64,000 nucleotides of DNA from Sphingomonas sp. SUN019 (GCF_024758705.1 NZ_CP096971.1:3129501-3193500), one strand, 5' to 3'. Shown: positions 37,607 to 48,435, counted from the stretch's first letter. Made by a program: numbers and translations. Notes: generated by a model not told the origin, from the letters alone.

Positions 37607-37725
37607 ATCCTCCCCTGCAAGGGGAGGTGGCGCGCGCAGCGCGACGGAGGGGTGTCACCCTTCGTTGCTAGCGGCGACACCCCTCCGTCAGGCTTCGCCT
37701 GCCACCTCCCCTTGCAGGGGAGGAT
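37607..37725. repeat. dispersed palindromic element, type B copy 2, inside the dcw cluster
   Basis: The same element as at 7612-7743, with identical outer arms (ATCCTCCCCTGCAAGGGGAGG and its complement) and the inner GGAGGGGTGTCA/GACACCCCTCC pair; the centre differs. It fills most of the 139-base gap between murG and murC. Its right edge, GGGGAGGA at 37717-37724, falls eight bases before GTG 37732 and so serves as the murC ribosome binding site. The stem could also cause partial termination or RNA processing within the operon. Confidence 0.9.
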
Positions 37726-37731
37726 TTGATC

Positions 37732-39135
37732 GTGAAAGGGGTCGGCACGGACATCGGTACGATCCATTTCGTCGGGATCGGCGGGATCGGGATGTCTGGC
37801 ATCGCGGAGGTGATGCACAACCTTGGTTATAGGGTGCAGGGCAGCGACGTGGCCGAGGGCTATGTCGTCGATGGCCTGCGTGCGCGCGGGATCGGGGTGA
37901 CGATCGGGCATAGCGCGGAAAACGTGACGGACGCTGCGGTGGTGGTGATTTCGACCGCGGTGAAGCGCGGGAATCCGGAGGTCGAGGCGGCGCTGGCGAA
38001 CCGGATTCCGGTGGTGCGGCGGGCCGAGATGCTGGCCGAGCTGATGCGGCTGAAATCGACCGTTGCGGTCGCGGGAACGCATGGAAAGACGACCACCACC
38101 AGCATGATCGCGGCGCTGCTCGACGCGGGCGGGGTCGATCCGACCGTCATCAATGGCGGGATCATCAATTCCTATGGATCGAACGCGCGGCTGGGGGCGA
38201 GCGACTGGATGGTGGTGGAGGCGGACGAGAGCGACGGCAGTTTCTTGCGGCTGGACGGCACGATCGCGGTCGTCACCAACATCGATCCCGAGCATCTCGA
38301 TCACTATGGCAGCTTCGACAAATCCAAGGACGCGTATGTCGAGTTCGTCGAGAACGTGCCCTTCTATGGCGCGGCGTTGCTGTGCCTCGACCACCCGGAA
38401 GTGCAGGCGCTGATCCCGCGGGTGCGCGACCGGCGGATCGTGACGTACGGCTTTGCGGCCAGCGCCGACGTGCGCGGCGTGAACGTGACGCCGTATCCCG
38501 GCGGCAACCGGTTCGAGGCGATCGTGCGCCACCGCGACGGGACGACGCGATCGATCGAGGGGATCGATCTGCCGATGCCCGGCCGCCACAACGTGCAGAA
38601 CGCGCTGGCCGCGATCGGCGTCGCGCTGGAATTGGGGATCGACGATGCGACGATCCAGAAGGGGTTCGACAAGTTCGACGGGGTGAAGCGGCGCTTCACC
38701 AAGGTTGGCGAGGTTCGCGGGGCCACGATCATCGACGATTACGGGCATCATCCGGTGGAAATCCGCGCGGTGCTGGCGGCGGCGCGGGAGTCCGCGCAGG
38801 GCAGGGTGATCGCGGTGGTGCAGCCGCATCGTTATTCGCGGCTCGGCAATTTGATGGCGGACTTCCAGGGCGCGTTCAACGATGCCGATGCGGTGTTCGT
38901 AACGCCGGTCTATGCCGCGGGCGAAGCGCCGGTCGAGGGGGTGGATGCCGAGGCTTTGGTCGCTGGCTTGCGCCATCGCGGGCATCGTGCGGCGGAGACG
39001 GTGGCTGACGCGGATGCGCTGGCGGTGGCGCTGGCGGGGATGGTGCGCGGCGGCGATCAGGTGGTGTGTCTTGGTGCTGGGGACATCACGAAATGGGCGG
39101 CGGGACTGGCCGCGAAGATCGAGGCGGCGGCGTGA
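37732..39135 (+). CDS. murC: UDP-N-acetylmuramate:L-alanine ligase
   Basis: A 467-residue Mur ligase that adds the first peptide residue. [23 protein letters not shown] opens the UDP-binding domain (beginning with residues 10-20), the ATP loop is [13 protein letters not shown], and [23 protein letters not shown] and [11 protein letters not shown] follow. The start is taken as GTG 37732, eight bases after the GGAGG core supplied by the adjacent repeat; TTG 37726 is in frame but too close to it. It overlaps murB by GTGA. Confidence 0.96.
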   Translation: MKGVGTDIGTIHFVGIGGIGMSGIAEVMHNLGYRVQGSDVAEGYVVDGLRARGIGVTIGHSAENVTDAAVVVISTAVKRGNPEVEAALANRIPVVRRAEMLAELMRLKSTVAVAGTHGKTTTTSMIAALLDAGGVDPTVINGGIINSYGSNARLGASDWMVVEADESDGSFLRLDGTIAVVTNIDPEHLDHYGSFDKSKDAYVEFVENVPFYGAALLCLDHPEVQALIPRVRDRRIVTYGFAASADVRGVNVTPYPGGNRFEAIVRHRDGTTRSIEGIDLPMPGRHNVQNALAAIGVALELGIDDATIQKGFDKFDGVKRRFTKVGEVRGATIIDDYGHHPVEIRAVLAAARESAQGRVIAVVQPHRYSRLGNLMADFQGAFNDADAVFVTPVYAAGEAPVEGVDAEALVAGLRHRGHRAAETVADADALAVALAGMVRGGDQVVCLGAGDITKWAAGLAAKIEAAA

Positions 39136-40028
39136 GCGTCGCTATTTTTCCAAAAGTAGCCGGGCGGCTGACCGAAAATGCGCCGCTCGCGCCCCTGGTG
39201 TGGTTCAAGGCGGGCGGGGCGGCGGAATGGCTTTTCGAACCGAAGGATGCGGGTGATCTGGCGGGGTTTCTCGCCGATCTCGACCCTGCAATGCCGGTGA
39301 TCGCGCTGGGGCTGGGGTCGAATTTGATCGTGCGCGATGGCGGCGTGCCGGGGGTCGTGGTGCGGTTGGGAAAGGCGTTCTCCAAGGTTTCGGCGGACGG
39401 GCTGGATTTGGTTTGCGGCGGCGGAGCGAGCGGTATCCTCGTTTCGTCCACCGCGCGTGATGCCGGGATTGGCGGGGTCGAATTCCTGCGCTCGATCCCC
39501 GGCACGGTCGGCGGGTTCGTGCGCATGAACGGCGGGGCGTACGGGCGCGAGGTGAAGGACGTGCTGATCGAGTGCGAGATCGTCTTGCGGTCGGGCGAGC
39601 GGCGGACGCTGGCGGTGGATGCGCTTGGCTACACCTATCGGCACAGCGAATTGCCCGAAGGCTGCGTCGTGGTGAGCGCCACGTTCCGTGGTGTTGCGGG
39701 CGATCCGGCGGCGATCCAGGCGGAGATGGACCGGATCGCGGCGTCGCGCGAGGCGTCGCAGCCGCTGCGATCGAAAACGGGTGGGTCGACGTTCAAGAAT
39801 CCGCCGGGGGAGAAAGCTTGGGCGCTGGTCGATGCGGCTGGGTGTCGGGGCTTGCGGCGGGGCGATGCGCAGGTGAGCGAGAAGCACACGAATTTCCTGC
39901 TGAACCTAGGGTCCGCGACAAGCGCGGAGATTGAGGAACTGGGCGAGGACGTTCGGGCGCGGGTAAAGGCGCATTCGGGCGTGACGCTCGAATGGGAAAT
40001 ACAGCGGGTTGGTGTGGCTAATGACTGA
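39132..40028 (+). CDS. murB: UDP-N-acetylenolpyruvoylglucosamine reductase
   Basis: A 298-residue FAD enzyme that reduces enolpyruvyl-UDP-GlcNAc to UDP-MurNAc. [57 protein letters not shown] and [10 protein letters not shown] are the family's FAD and substrate segments, with the catalytic Ser in GGSTFKNP and a C-terminal Glu region. It belongs to the shorter type IIa/b form. GTG 39132 overlaps murC; the ddl start lies eight bases before its stop. Confidence 0.96.
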   Translation: MSVAIFPKVAGRLTENAPLAPLVWFKAGGAAEWLFEPKDAGDLAGFLADLDPAMPVIALGLGSNLIVRDGGVPGVVVRLGKAFSKVSADGLDLVCGGGASGILVSSTARDAGIGGVEFLRSIPGTVGGFVRMNGGAYGREVKDVLIECEIVLRSGERRTLAVDALGYTYRHSELPEGCVVVSATFRGVAGDPAAIQAEMDRIAASREASQPLRSKTGGSTFKNPPGEKAWALVDAAGCRGLRRGDAQVSEKHTNFLLNLGSATSAEIEELGEDVRARVKAHSGVTLEWEIQRVGVAND

Positions 40029-40944
40029 GAACCTCCACATCGCGGTCTTGATGGGCGGGTGGTCGGCGGAGCGTGAGGTTTCGCTGTCGTCGGGTTCCGG
40101 CATCGCCGAGGCGCTGGAATCGCTCGGGCACCGCGTCACGCGGATCGACATGGGGCGGGACGTTGCGGCGAAGCTGACCGAGGCGCGGCCCGATCTGGTG
40201 TTCAATGCGCTCCACGGGTCGCCGGGGGAGGACGGGTCGGTGCAGGGGATGCTCGACCTGATGGGGCTGCGCTACACGCATAGCGGTCTCGCCACGTCGG
40301 TGATCGCGATCGACAAGGTGCTGACCAAGCAGGCGCTCGTCCCGCACGGCATCCCGATGCCGGGCGGGCGGATCGTGAAGTCGGCGGACGTATACGAGGC
40401 CGATCCGCTGGCGCGGCCGTATGTGCTGAAACCGGTCAACGAAGGGTCGTCGGTCGGCGTCGCGATCGTCACCGACGAGGGCAATTACGGCAATCCGATC
40501 GGGCGCGACGTGAAGGGGCCGTGGGCCGAGTTCGACGAGCTGCTCGCCGAACCCTATGTCCGCGGGCGGGAATTGACGACGGCGGTGCTGGGGGATCGCG
40601 CACTGGGTGTTACAGAGCTGCGGCCGAAGTCGGGCTGGTACGACTATGACGCGAAATATACCGAGGGGATGACCGACCATATCTTCCCCGCGGATATTCC
40701 CGACGAGATCACGCAGGCGTGCCTGACGATCGCGGTCGAGGCGCATCGGTTGCTGCGGTGCAAGGGGTGCAGCCGCGCCGATTTCCGCTGGGATGACGAG
40801 CGCGGGGTGGATGGATTGTTCCTGCTGGAGGTGAATACCCAGCCGGGGATGACGCCGCTCAGCCTGGTGCCCGAACAGGCGCGGCATACCGGCATGAGCT
40901 ATCCGGAACTGGTGCAGGCCATTGTTGAGGAGGCGCTCAAGTGA
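40021..40944 (+). CDS. ddl: D-alanine:D-alanine ligase
   Basis: A 307-residue ATP-grasp enzyme that makes the D-Ala-D-Ala used by MurF. HIAVLMGGWSAEREVSLSSG is the N-terminal signature, then FNALHGSPGEDGSVQGML, YVLKPVNEGSSVGVAIV, YDYDAKYTEG and FLLEVNTQPGMTPLSLVP with the metal-binding Glu/Asn. ATG 40021 is chosen, overlapping murB by eight bases; GTG 40009 is in frame and would lengthen the overlap. It overlaps ftsQ by GTGA. Confidence 0.96.
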   Translation: MTENLHIAVLMGGWSAEREVSLSSGSGIAEALESLGHRVTRIDMGRDVAAKLTEARPDLVFNALHGSPGEDGSVQGMLDLMGLRYTHSGLATSVIAIDKVLTKQALVPHGIPMPGGRIVKSADVYEADPLARPYVLKPVNEGSSVGVAIVTDEGNYGNPIGRDVKGPWAEFDELLAEPYVRGRELTTAVLGDRALGVTELRPKSGWYDYDAKYTEGMTDHIFPADIPDEITQACLTIAVEAHRLLRCKGCSRADFRWDDERGVDGLFLLEVNTQPGMTPLSLVPEQARHTGMSYPELVQAIVEEALK

Positions 40945-41879
40945 GCCGCACGATCAAGCGCGGGCCGCCGCCGCGGCGCGCGGTTCAGAAGAAGCGCCCG
41001 AAGGCGTCGCTGGGCGACCGCATCATCGCGCGGCTGCCGGTCAGCCACGACACGTTGCGCCGTGCGGTTACGTGGACCGTGCTGGGCATCGGCGGGGCGG
41101 TAGCGATCGGCGCGGCGACGTGGATCGGCATCCCGGGCACGGTCGGCGCGGCGATTGCGGAGAGCGCGGGGCGCGCGGGGCTGCGGATCGAACAGGTCGA
41201 CATCACCGGCCTGAAGCGGATGGACCGTGAGACGGTGTACGCCATCGCGCTGGAGGACCAGCCGAGCCGTGCGATGCTGCGCCTGGACCTGACGGCGGTG
41301 CGAGAGCGGCTGCTGGCCTATGGGTGGGTCGCGGACGCCTATGTTTCACGGCGGCTGCCCGACCGGTTGTTGATCCATATCGTCGAGCGCCAGCCCGCCG
41401 CGATCTGGCAGAACGACGGGCAGCTCACGCTGATCGACGCGACCGGCAAGCTGCTGGCCCCGATCGACCGCGATGCGATGCCCGATCTGCCGCTGGTGAT
41501 CGGCCCCGGTGCGGACCGGCAGGAGGCGGCGTACCAGAAGCTGCTCGCCGTCGCCCCCGCGCTGAAGCCGCGTGTGCGCGCGGCGACGTGGGTCGGCAAC
41601 CGGCGCTGGGATCTGACGTTCGCCAGCGGCGAGGTGCTGTCGCTGCCGCAGGAAGGCGCGGCGACGGCGCTGGTGAAATTCGCGCGGATGAACGGGGAAA
41701 AGCCTTTGCTGGGCAAGGGGTGGCTGAAGTTCGATCTGCGTGACCCGACGAAGATGGTCGCGCGAAAACCGGGGACGGACATGAATCATGCCGTGCCGGA
41801 TGACGGATCGGGGGCTGCGATCCCTGAAAAAACTGCTACGGAACAGGTGGATGACGTCGTTCGGGCAACCGACGTCTGA
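40941..41879 (+). CDS. ftsQ: cell division protein FtsQ
   Basis: A 312-residue bitopic divisome protein. A basic cytoplasmic N-terminus (KRGPPPRRAVQKKRPK) leads to one helix (WTVLGIGGAVAIGAATWIG), followed by the POTRA domain starting IEQVDITGLKRMDRETVYA and the beta domain with RRLPDRLLIHIVERQPAAIWQ. It links the early and late division proteins through FtsL/FtsB. The C-terminus has a short Glu/Asp-rich tail. GTG 40941 overlaps ddl; ftsA starts 18 bases after its stop. Confidence 0.94.
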   Translation: MSRTIKRGPPPRRAVQKKRPKASLGDRIIARLPVSHDTLRRAVTWTVLGIGGAVAIGAATWIGIPGTVGAAIAESAGRAGLRIEQVDITGLKRMDRETVYAIALEDQPSRAMLRLDLTAVRERLLAYGWVADAYVSRRLPDRLLIHIVERQPAAIWQNDGQLTLIDATGKLLAPIDRDAMPDLPLVIGPGADRQEAAYQKLLAVAPALKPRVRAATWVGNRRWDLTFASGEVLSLPQEGAATALVKFARMNGEKPLLGKGWLKFDLRDPTKMVARKPGTDMNHAVPDDGSGAAIPEKTATEQVDDVVRATDV

Positions 41880-41897
41880 TTTGGGGAATTTGGGGCA

Positions 41898-43157
41898 ATG
41901 GCGAAGGCGGCACCGGAAGGTCTGATCACCGCGCTGGATATCGGATCGTCGAAGATTTCGGCGATGATCGCGCAGAAGGGCGACGGCGGCGAGCTGATCG
42001 TGCTGGGCACCGGCCAGCGCGAGAGCCGCGGCGTGAAGCGCGGCTATATCGCCGACATGGGCGTGACCGAAGTCGCGGTGCGTGAGGCGGTGGAACAGGC
42101 CGAACGGATCGCGGGCATCAACATCGAGAACGTCTGGGCGGGCTTTTCCGCGGGCGGCCTGGTCAGCGACGAGGCCTTCATCGAGGTCGAGCTGAACGGC
42201 CACCGGATCGAACAGGCGGATATCGACGCGCTATTGCAGGAGGGGCGCACCGCGATCGATCCGCAAGGCCGGATGGTGCTCCACGCGCAACCCGCGCTTT
42301 ACACGCTCGACGGGCTGACCGGCGTGAAGAAGCCGCTCGGGCTGCACGCCGACCGGTTGGGCGTGCATATCCACGTCATCGCCGCCGACGGATCGCCGGT
42401 GCGCAACCTCGATCTTTGCGTCAGGTCCGCGCATCTGGAGGTGAAGTCGATCATCGCTTCGCCGATCGCGACCGGCCTTGCGTGCCTGAGCGAGGAGGAG
42501 CGCGATCTGGGAGTCGCGCTGATCGAGATCGGCGCGGGCATCACCAACGTGTCGCTGTTCGCGGGCGAGATGCTGGTCGGGCTGAAATCGATTCCGATGG
42601 GATCGGCCGACATCAGCGACGATATCGCAAGCGCGTTCGGGACGACGCGGACGCAGGCCGAGCGGATGAAGTGCTTCCACGGCTCCGCCAACGCATCGCC
42701 GCGTGACAATCACGAGATGATCACGATCCGCGCCGCGACCGCCGACGACGACGCCGATCCGCTGCAGATCACCAAGGCCGCGCTGATCGCGGTGATCCGC
42801 ACCCGGCTGGAGGCATTGATGGGCGAGGTGCAGACCGCGCTGGCCGAGCTGAAATTCGAAGGGCCGGTCGGGCGGCAGGTGGTGCTGACCGGCGGTGGCG
42901 CGGAGCTGAAGGGGATCGCGGACTACGCGCAACAGGTGCTGGGCCGATCGGTTCGCGTCGGCCGACCGCGCGGACTAACCGGTCTGCCCGATGCGCATAG
43001 CGGCCCGGGGTTCGCGACCCTTGCGGGGCTGGCCTTTTTCGCGGCATCGGACCCGATCGACCTGCGCGGACTCGTGCCGCAGGCGCAGACCGTACACCGG
43101 CCGAAGGGCCTGAAAGCGTTCAGGCGACTAATCCAGGCGGCCAGGGCGAATTATTGA
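41898..43157 (+). CDS. ftsA: cell division protein FtsA
   Basis: A 419-residue actin-like ATPase that anchors FtsZ to the membrane. ITALDIGSSKISAMIAQ is the phosphate 1 loop, LIEIGAGITNVSLFAGE phosphate 2, and VVLTGGGAELKGI the adenosine loop. SRGVKRGYIADM and the 1C-domain between phosphate loops are typical. The last 15 residues (LKAFRRLIQAARANY) form the amphipathic membrane-targeting helix. The ATG has GGGG upstream. Confidence 0.96.
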   Translation: MAKAAPEGLITALDIGSSKISAMIAQKGDGGELIVLGTGQRESRGVKRGYIADMGVTEVAVREAVEQAERIAGINIENVWAGFSAGGLVSDEAFIEVELNGHRIEQADIDALLQEGRTAIDPQGRMVLHAQPALYTLDGLTGVKKPLGLHADRLGVHIHVIAADGSPVRNLDLCVRSAHLEVKSIIASPIATGLACLSEEERDLGVALIEIGAGITNVSLFAGEMLVGLKSIPMGSADISDDIASAFGTTRTQAERMKCFHGSANASPRDNHEMITIRAATADDDADPLQITKAALIAVIRTRLEALMGEVQTALAELKFEGPVGRQVVLTGGGAELKGIADYAQQVLGRSVRVGRPRGLTGLPDAHSGPGFATLAGLAFFAASDPIDLRGLVPQAQTVHRPKGLKAFRRLIQAARANY

Positions 43158-43269
43158 ACGCGGGCCGCCAGTTTCGGCTGGTACGCACGAACGCTATGTT
43201 GCAAACACTTTAACGGGGTCTCCGGGCAGTATTTCGGAAAAAGCCAGGGGCAGGCGGAGTAATTAGTCG

Positions 43270-44748
43270 ATGGGTATCGAATTCATCCAGCCGGACGTCG
43301 ACGAGTTGACGCCGCGCATTGCAGTTATCGGAGTGGGCGGCGCAGGCGGCAACGCCATCGCCAACATGATGCGCGCCGACGTGCAGGGGGTCAGCTTTCT
43401 GGTCGCCAACACCGACGCGCAGGCGCTGAAACAGTCGATCGCGCCGCAGAAGATCCAGCTGGGTACGAAAATCACGCAAGGTCTGGGCGCGGGCAGCCGT
43501 CCCGAGATCGGGCGCGCCGCGGCCGAGGAAACGATCGACGACCTGTCTAAGCTGCTCGAGGGCGCACACATGTGCTTCATCGCGGCGGGGATGGGCGGCG
43601 GCACCGGCACGGGTGCAGCCCCGGTCATCGCCAAGGCGGCGCGCGACATGGGCATCCTGACCGTCGGCGTGGTGACCAAGCCGTTCGCGTTCGAGGGATC
43701 GCGCCGTGCGAAATCGGCCGAAAGCGGGATCGAGGAACTGCAGAAGTTCGTCGATACGCTGATCGTCATACCGAACCAGAATCTGTTCCTGATCGCCAAC
43801 GCCAATACGACGTTCAAGCAGGCGTTCGAGCTGGCCGACGAAGTGCTGCAGCAGGGCGTGCGCGGGATCACCGATCTGATGGTGATGCCCGGCCTGATCA
43901 ACCTGGATTTCGCCGACGTCCGGTCGGTGATGCAGGAAATGGGCAAGGCGATGATGGGCACGGGCGAAGCCGATGGCGACGACCGCGCCTTGGTCGCGGC
44001 GCAGAAGGCGATCGCCAACCCGCTGCTGGACGGCGTGTCGATGAAGGGCGCGAAGGGCGTCATCATCTCGATCACCGGCGGCGAGGACATGCGGCTGCTG
44101 GAGGTCGACGAGGCGGCGAACCACATCCGCGAGCTGGTCGATCCCGACGCCAACATCATCTGGGGCTCGGCATTCAATTCGGACCTGGACGGCAAAATCC
44201 GCGTGTCGGTGGTCGCCACGGGGATCGAGGCCGAGGTGCGCAGCGATACGCCGGTGGCGGAACCGGCGCGTGCGTTCAGCTTCTCCGCCCCGCGCAAGAT
44301 CGCGACGCCGGCAGCCAAGCCGGCACCGGTCGCCGCGCCGGAGCCTGAAGTGGCGGAGCCGACCGGCGCCGCCGCCGACGCGATGGCGGACGGTGTGCCT
44401 GCGGCCGAGCCCGTTCCCGCGGTGGCGGAAGCGGCAGCGGTCGACGCGGTGAGCGACGACGAACTGGTGCTGGGCGCGGAGACGATCGTCGCCGAAACGC
44501 CGGTGCGCGTGTTCGACGACGCCGCGCCCGAGGCCCCGGTCGCCGAAACCCCGCGCCGCCGCTGGCTGTCGGGCGGGGCGGATGCCGAACCCGCCGACGT
44601 GCCTGCGCAGCCCAAGGTGAAGCTGGGCGGCACCCTGTTTGAACGGATGCAGAATGCGTCGCGCGGCGGTGCGAAGGCGGAGGAAGCGGGCGAAGGCAAG
44701 GATGCGCTCGACATCCCGCGCTTCCTGCATCGCCAGAACAACCAGTAA
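43270..44748 (+). CDS. ftsZ: cell division protein FtsZ
   Basis: A 492-residue tubulin-like GTPase that forms the division ring. [18 protein letters not shown] starts the GTPase domain, the tubulin signature is [14 protein letters not shown], and [18 protein letters not shown] closes the globular part near residue 320. A long Ala/Pro/Glu-rich linker of about 150 residues follows, and the conserved C-terminal peptide DIPRFLHRQ binds FtsA and other partners. The linker explains the length compared with about 380 residues in E. coli. ftsZ has its own 112-base upstream gap, where an extra promoter is likely. Confidence 0.97.
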   Translation: MGIEFIQPDVDELTPRIAVIGVGGAGGNAIANMMRADVQGVSFLVANTDAQALKQSIAPQKIQLGTKITQGLGAGSRPEIGRAAAEETIDDLSKLLEGAHMCFIAAGMGGGTGTGAAPVIAKAARDMGILTVGVVTKPFAFEGSRRAKSAESGIEELQKFVDTLIVIPNQNLFLIANANTTFKQAFELADEVLQQGVRGITDLMVMPGLINLDFADVRSVMQEMGKAMMGTGEADGDDRALVAAQKAIANPLLDGVSMKGAKGVIISITGGEDMRLLEVDEAANHIRELVDPDANIIWGSAFNSDLDGKIRVSVVATGIEAEVRSDTPVAEPARAFSFSAPRKIATPAAKPAPVAAPEPEVAEPTGAAADAMADGVPAAEPVPAVAEAAAVDAVSDDELVLGAETIVAETPVRVFDDAAPEAPVAETPRRRWLSGGADAEPADVPAQPKVKLGGTLFERMQNASRGGAKAEEAGEGKDALDIPRFLHRQNNQ

Positions 44749-44761
44749 CCGCGCCTGTCGA

Positions 44762-44793
44762 CCGCCCGCCCCGCTTCGTCGCGGGGCGGGCGG
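44762..44793 (+). terminator. hairpin terminator after ftsZ
   Basis: A 13-base perfect GC stem, CCGCCCGCCCCGC with its complement across the loop TTCGTC, begins 14 bases after the ftsZ stop. The tail (TTCGTCATTG) is only weakly T-rich, so termination may be partly factor-dependent. It marks the end of the division/wall cluster. Confidence 0.8.
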
Positions 44794-44857
44794 TTCGTCA
44801 TTGCCGGTTCATCCGCGCGCTGGTCTCTACAGCATGATGATATTCGATTGACCCACC

Positions 44858-44971
44858 CCGCTCATCCTGAGGAGCCATTGAGCTTGTCGAAATGGCGTCT
44901 CGAAGGACGCACCGTTAGCTGTCCTTCGAGACGGGGCTTCGACAAGCTCAGCCCCTCCTCAGGATGAGCGG
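44858..44971. repeat. dispersed palindromic element, type E
   Basis: Arms starting CCGCTCATCCTGAGGAG on the left and ending CTCCTCAGGATGAGCGG on the right enclose a second inverted pair (GAGCTTGTCGAA / TTCGACAAGCTC) and a third (GTCTCGAAGGAC / GTCCTTCGAGAC), so almost the whole 114 bases fold back. It lies between the ftsZ terminator and the TPR-SPOR gene. Elements of this sequence are, to my knowledge, common in sphingomonad genomes. Confidence 0.85.
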
Positions 44972-45010
44972 ATTGATGGAGGTCCATCTCGCTCGAGCCT
45001 CAACGTGCTT

Positions 45011-47269
45011 ATGAAATTGTCGAAGCTTCTTGTTATCCCGGTGCTGTTCGCCGCCATCCCCGCGGCGGCGCAAGCGCCGCAGCCGCAGTCGCTGCAGATG
45101 GCGCCGCGGCTGACGCCCGATGCGGACGCGTTGGCGGCGGCGATGCGGCGGCTGGGGGCCAATCCGCGCGATCTGTCGTCGCTGATCGAGGCGGGCGAAC
45201 TGTCGCTGAAGCTGGGCGATGCGACTGCGGCGGCCTCGTTGTTCAAGCGCGCCGAACTGCTCGATCCGATGAACGGCCGCGTGAAGGCCGGTATGGCGCG
45301 TATCCTGGTGCAGCAGGAACGGCCGGGCGAGGCGCTGCGCTTCTTCGATCAGGCGGCAGGCTATGGGCTGGACGCGCGCAGCTTTGCTGGGGACCGCGGT
45401 CTGGCCTATGATCTGATCGGCCAGCAGACGCGTGCGCAACGCGATTACCGGCTGGCGCTCGCGAGCGGCCCGCAGGCGGAGGTGCAGCGACGTTATGCCC
45501 TGAGCCTGGCCATTTCGGGCAAGAAGGACGAGGCGCTGGCGCAGATCGACCCGCTGGTGCGGCAGAGCGATCGTGGCGCGTGGCGGACGCGGGCGTTCAT
45601 CCTGGCGATGGGCGGCGACCTGTCCGGCGCAACCGACATCGCGACGCGGATGATGCCGCCGGGGATGGCGACCGGGCTGCAGCCGTTCTTCAAGACGTTG
45701 CCGTCGCTGGGGCCGGTCGATCGCGCCTTTGCGGTGCATTTCGGTGAAATCCGCCCGACGCCCGCGCGGCTGGCCGATGCAAGGCTTGCCCCCGCATTGC
45801 CTGCGCTGTCGCCGGAACCGGCTGCGGCAGCACCCGTAACGCTGGCGCAGGCGGCTGCGCCGGTGTTGCGTGCGGACGTGAAGAGGCGAGAGGCGCGCGA
45901 ACGCCGCCAGAGCGCGCGTGACCGTCGCCGCGAGGCGCAGCAGCGTGTGCAAGTCGCGCGCGCTACGCGACCGGCAGCCGCGCCTTTGCCCGATGCGCCG
46001 CGCTATGGATCGGTGAACGGCGTGACGTTCGCCGCGCCGCGCGAGGTGGCGCAGTCGGTGCCTGCGCGGGCCACATCTGACCCTGGGCCTGCGCCCGCGC
46101 CGACTGCGAGCGCCGTTGAGCCTGTCGCGGCGACGCCGGCCCCCGTGACGGTCGCGCCGGTGCAGGTGGCGAGCGTTTCAACGCCGACTCAGCGGTCGAT
46201 GACCCCGGTTGCACCTGCGTCCGCCTTGCGCAGCGTGCCGCTCGCGTCGTCTGCTTCAGCGCAAGTCGTGGCATCGTCAGGAACCCCGAAGCCGGTGGCT
46301 ACCGCTACGCAACCTTCTCCGGGCCAGACCCCGACAACGGCTCGGCCGTCCGCCGTTGCGCCATCGTCCGTCGCCAGCGCGCCGCAGACCGTCGCGACTC
46401 CGGCACCCACTGTATTGGCGGCGACCCCGACGCCGACGCCCGGTTTCTCCGCGGCGGTTCCCGCAGCCAATCCGCTCGCGCCGGGCGCTGTGACACCAAC
46501 GGTCGTCGCGAATGTGCCGACCAGCAGCGTTCCTGCCACGCCGCCGCCCGCTCAAGCCCCGGCACGGCCAGCTACCATGGCGGTCCCAGCGACGTCGGCG
46601 CCGGTTGCGCCGCAGATGAGCGAGGATTCGATCCTCGCGCGGATCATTGCGGGTATCTCGATCCCGGCCGAGGAACTGGGGGTCGCATCGGCGCAGCCGA
46701 CGCCGGTTGCGGTCGCCCCTGCTCCGGTGCAACCGCAGCCGGTCGTCGCTGCGCCGAGGCAAGTCGTTAGCGCGATACCGGCCGCACGTCCGGTCGCGCC
46801 GGTAGCCAAGCCGGTCGTCGCGAAATCGGTTCCAACCCCTGCGCCAACTCCGAAGCCTACGCCGACCGTCGATCCCAAGGTTGCAGCGCGCAAAGCGGCG
46901 GCGGACAAGAAGGCGGCCGAGGCGAAGAAGCTGGCCGATGCCGAAAAGGCCGCGGCGGCGAAGAAACTGGCGGACGAGAAGAAGGCTGCCAAGGCCGATC
47001 CCGCGCGCATCTGGGTGCAGGTCGCGGGCGGCGCGAATGCGGGCGATCTGACGAAGGCGTGGAACGCCGCGCAGGGCAAGGCCGCGGCGTTAAAAGGCAA
47101 AACGGCTTATTCGACGCCGCTGCGCGCCACGAACCGCGTCGTGACCGGGCCGTACAAGACCGACGCCGAGGCGCAAGCGATGGTCAACACGCTCGCTAAG
47201 CAGGGCGTGTCCGCCTTCACCTTTACTAGCGAGGTCGGGCAAAAAGTGACGAGGCTGTCGACGAAGTGA
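45011..47269 (+). CDS. TPR and SPOR domain-containing exported protein
   Basis: A 752-residue protein. The signal peptide ends IPAAAQA. Residues about 35-200 contain TPR-like helices ([29 protein letters not shown] and a second unit with [14 protein letters not shown]). Residues about 250-620 are Ala/Pro/Val-rich and low in complexity, followed by a Lys/Ala coiled segment (about 625-665). The last 80 residues are a SPOR domain ([21 protein letters not shown] ... [23 protein letters not shown]), which binds denuded septal glycan. A role at the division site fits its place after ftsZ. It overlaps the dgt-like gene by GTGA. Confidence 0.88.
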   Translation: MKLSKLLVIPVLFAAIPAAAQAPQPQSLQMAPRLTPDADALAAAMRRLGANPRDLSSLIEAGELSLKLGDATAAASLFKRAELLDPMNGRVKAGMARILVQQERPGEALRFFDQAAGYGLDARSFAGDRGLAYDLIGQQTRAQRDYRLALASGPQAEVQRRYALSLAISGKKDEALAQIDPLVRQSDRGAWRTRAFILAMGGDLSGATDIATRMMPPGMATGLQPFFKTLPSLGPVDRAFAVHFGEIRPTPARLADARLAPALPALSPEPAAAAPVTLAQAAAPVLRADVKRREARERRQSARDRRREAQQRVQVARATRPAAAPLPDAPRYGSVNGVTFAAPREVAQSVPARATSDPGPAPAPTASAVEPVAATPAPVTVAPVQVASVSTPTQRSMTPVAPASALRSVPLASSASAQVVASSGTPKPVATATQPSPGQTPTTARPSAVAPSSVASAPQTVATPAPTVLAATPTPTPGFSAAVPAANPLAPGAVTPTVVANVPTSSVPATPPPAQAPARPATMAVPATSAPVAPQMSEDSILARIIAGISIPAEELGVASAQPTPVAVAPAPVQPQPVVAAPRQVVSAIPAARPVAPVAKPVVAKSVPTPAPTPKPTPTVDPKVAARKAAADKKAAEAKKLADAEKAAAAKKLADEKKAAKADPARIWVQVAGGANAGDLTKAWNAAQGKAAALKGKTAYSTPLRATNRVVTGPYKTDAEAQAMVNTLAKQGVSAFTFTSEVGQKVTRLSTK

Positions 47270-48435
47270 CCGAGAGCGCGGCCTGGGCGACTGACCCGGA
47301 CCGCAGCAAGGGCCGTCTTCATAAGGAACAAACCGGGGCCGACATTCGTGGCCCGCGCGACGCGTTCCAGCGCGATCGGGACCGGATCGTCCATTCGATC
47401 AGCTTCCGCCGGTTGCGCCACAAGACGCAGGTGTTCCTGGCCCCCGATGGCGACCACTTCCGCGTCCGGCTGACGCATAGCCTGGAGGTGGCGCAGATCG
47501 GGCGAACGATCGCGCGGGCGCTGGGGCTGAACGAGGATCTGACCGAGGCATTGTGCCTGGCGCACGACATCGGCCACCCGCCGTTCGGCCATGCGGGCGA
47601 GGATGCGCTGAAGGCGGCGATGGCAGGTGCGGGGGGCTTCGATCACAACGGGCATACGCTTCGGACGCTGATGCTGATCGAGCGGCCGTATCCGTTGTGG
47701 GACGGGCTGAACCTGACGTGGGAGATGCTGGAAGGGCTGGCCAAGCACAACGGCCCGGTCGCGCATCCCGGCTGGGCGCTGGCCGAGGCGGATGCGGCGG
47801 CGGGGCTGGACCTGACGCGCTGGCCGGGGCTGGAGGCGCAAGTCGCCGCGATCGCGGACGACATCGCCTATGACAACCACGACATCGATGACGGGCTGCG
47901 TGCGGGGCTGCTGTCGATCGATCAGTTATGCGCGGTGCCGTTGGTCGCGCGCGGGTGGGACGCGGCGCGGGGGCGCTTCCCGGATTGCGACGAACGACGA
48001 TTGGCGCGCGAACTGGTGCGCAGCCAGATCGGGACGATGGTCAACGACCTGATCGAGGAGACGCGCGTACGGATCGCGGCATCGGGCGTCGAAACGGTCG
48101 AGGATGTTCGCGCGGCGGGGCGGGCGCTGGTCGGATTCTCGGACGCTATGCGGTTGGAGGAGCGTGACCTGAAGCGGTTCATGTACGCGAACCTGTATCA
48201 TCACCCGCGGCAACTCGAGGCGGCCGCGGCGGCGGGTCAGGTCGTGGCGGGGCTATTCGCCGCCTATCGCGCGGATCCGGCCTCGATGCCGGAGGAATGG
48301 CGCGAGCGGCTGCCGACGCAAGAACCCGCGCTAAGCCGCCATATCGCCGATTTCATCGCGGGGATGACCGACCGATACGCGATCCGGCAATATGAGCAGG
48401 TGGTCGGGCCGATCGCGATGCCCGAGGGTTTCTAA
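47266..48435 (+). CDS. deoxyguanosinetriphosphate triphosphohydrolase-like protein
   Basis: A 389-residue HD-domain dNTPase. [42 protein letters not shown] is the family entry, with the HD metal motif in [17 protein letters not shown], then [17 protein letters not shown] and [21 protein letters not shown] with the last metal-binding Asp. It hydrolyses dNTP to deoxynucleoside and triphosphate and controls the dNTP pool; the preferred base cannot be told. The shorter alphaproteobacterial type. GTG 47266 overlaps the SPOR protein stop. Confidence 0.94.
   Translation: MTESAAWATDPDRSKGRLHKEQTGADIRGPRDAFQRDRDRIVHSISFRRLRHKTQVFLAPDGDHFRVRLTHSLEVAQIGRTIARALGLNEDLTEALCLAHDIGHPPFGHAGEDALKAAMAGAGGFDHNGHTLRTLMLIERPYPLWDGLNLTWEMLEGLAKHNGPVAHPGWALAEADAAAGLDLTRWPGLEAQVAAIADDIAYDNHDIDDGLRAGLLSIDQLCAVPLVARGWDAARGRFPDCDERRLARELVRSQIGTMVNDLIEETRVRIAASGVETVEDVRAAGRALVGFSDAMRLEERDLKRFMYANLYHHPRQLEAAAAAGQVVAGLFAAYRADPASMPEEWRERLPTQEPALSRHIADFIAGMTDRYAIRQYEQVVGPIAMPEGF

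Noticed and set aside
43158..43269. CtrA site in the ftsA-ftsZ gap
   Set aside because: One TTAA-like half (CTTTAACG near 43211) is seen, but no second half at the expected seven-base spacing.
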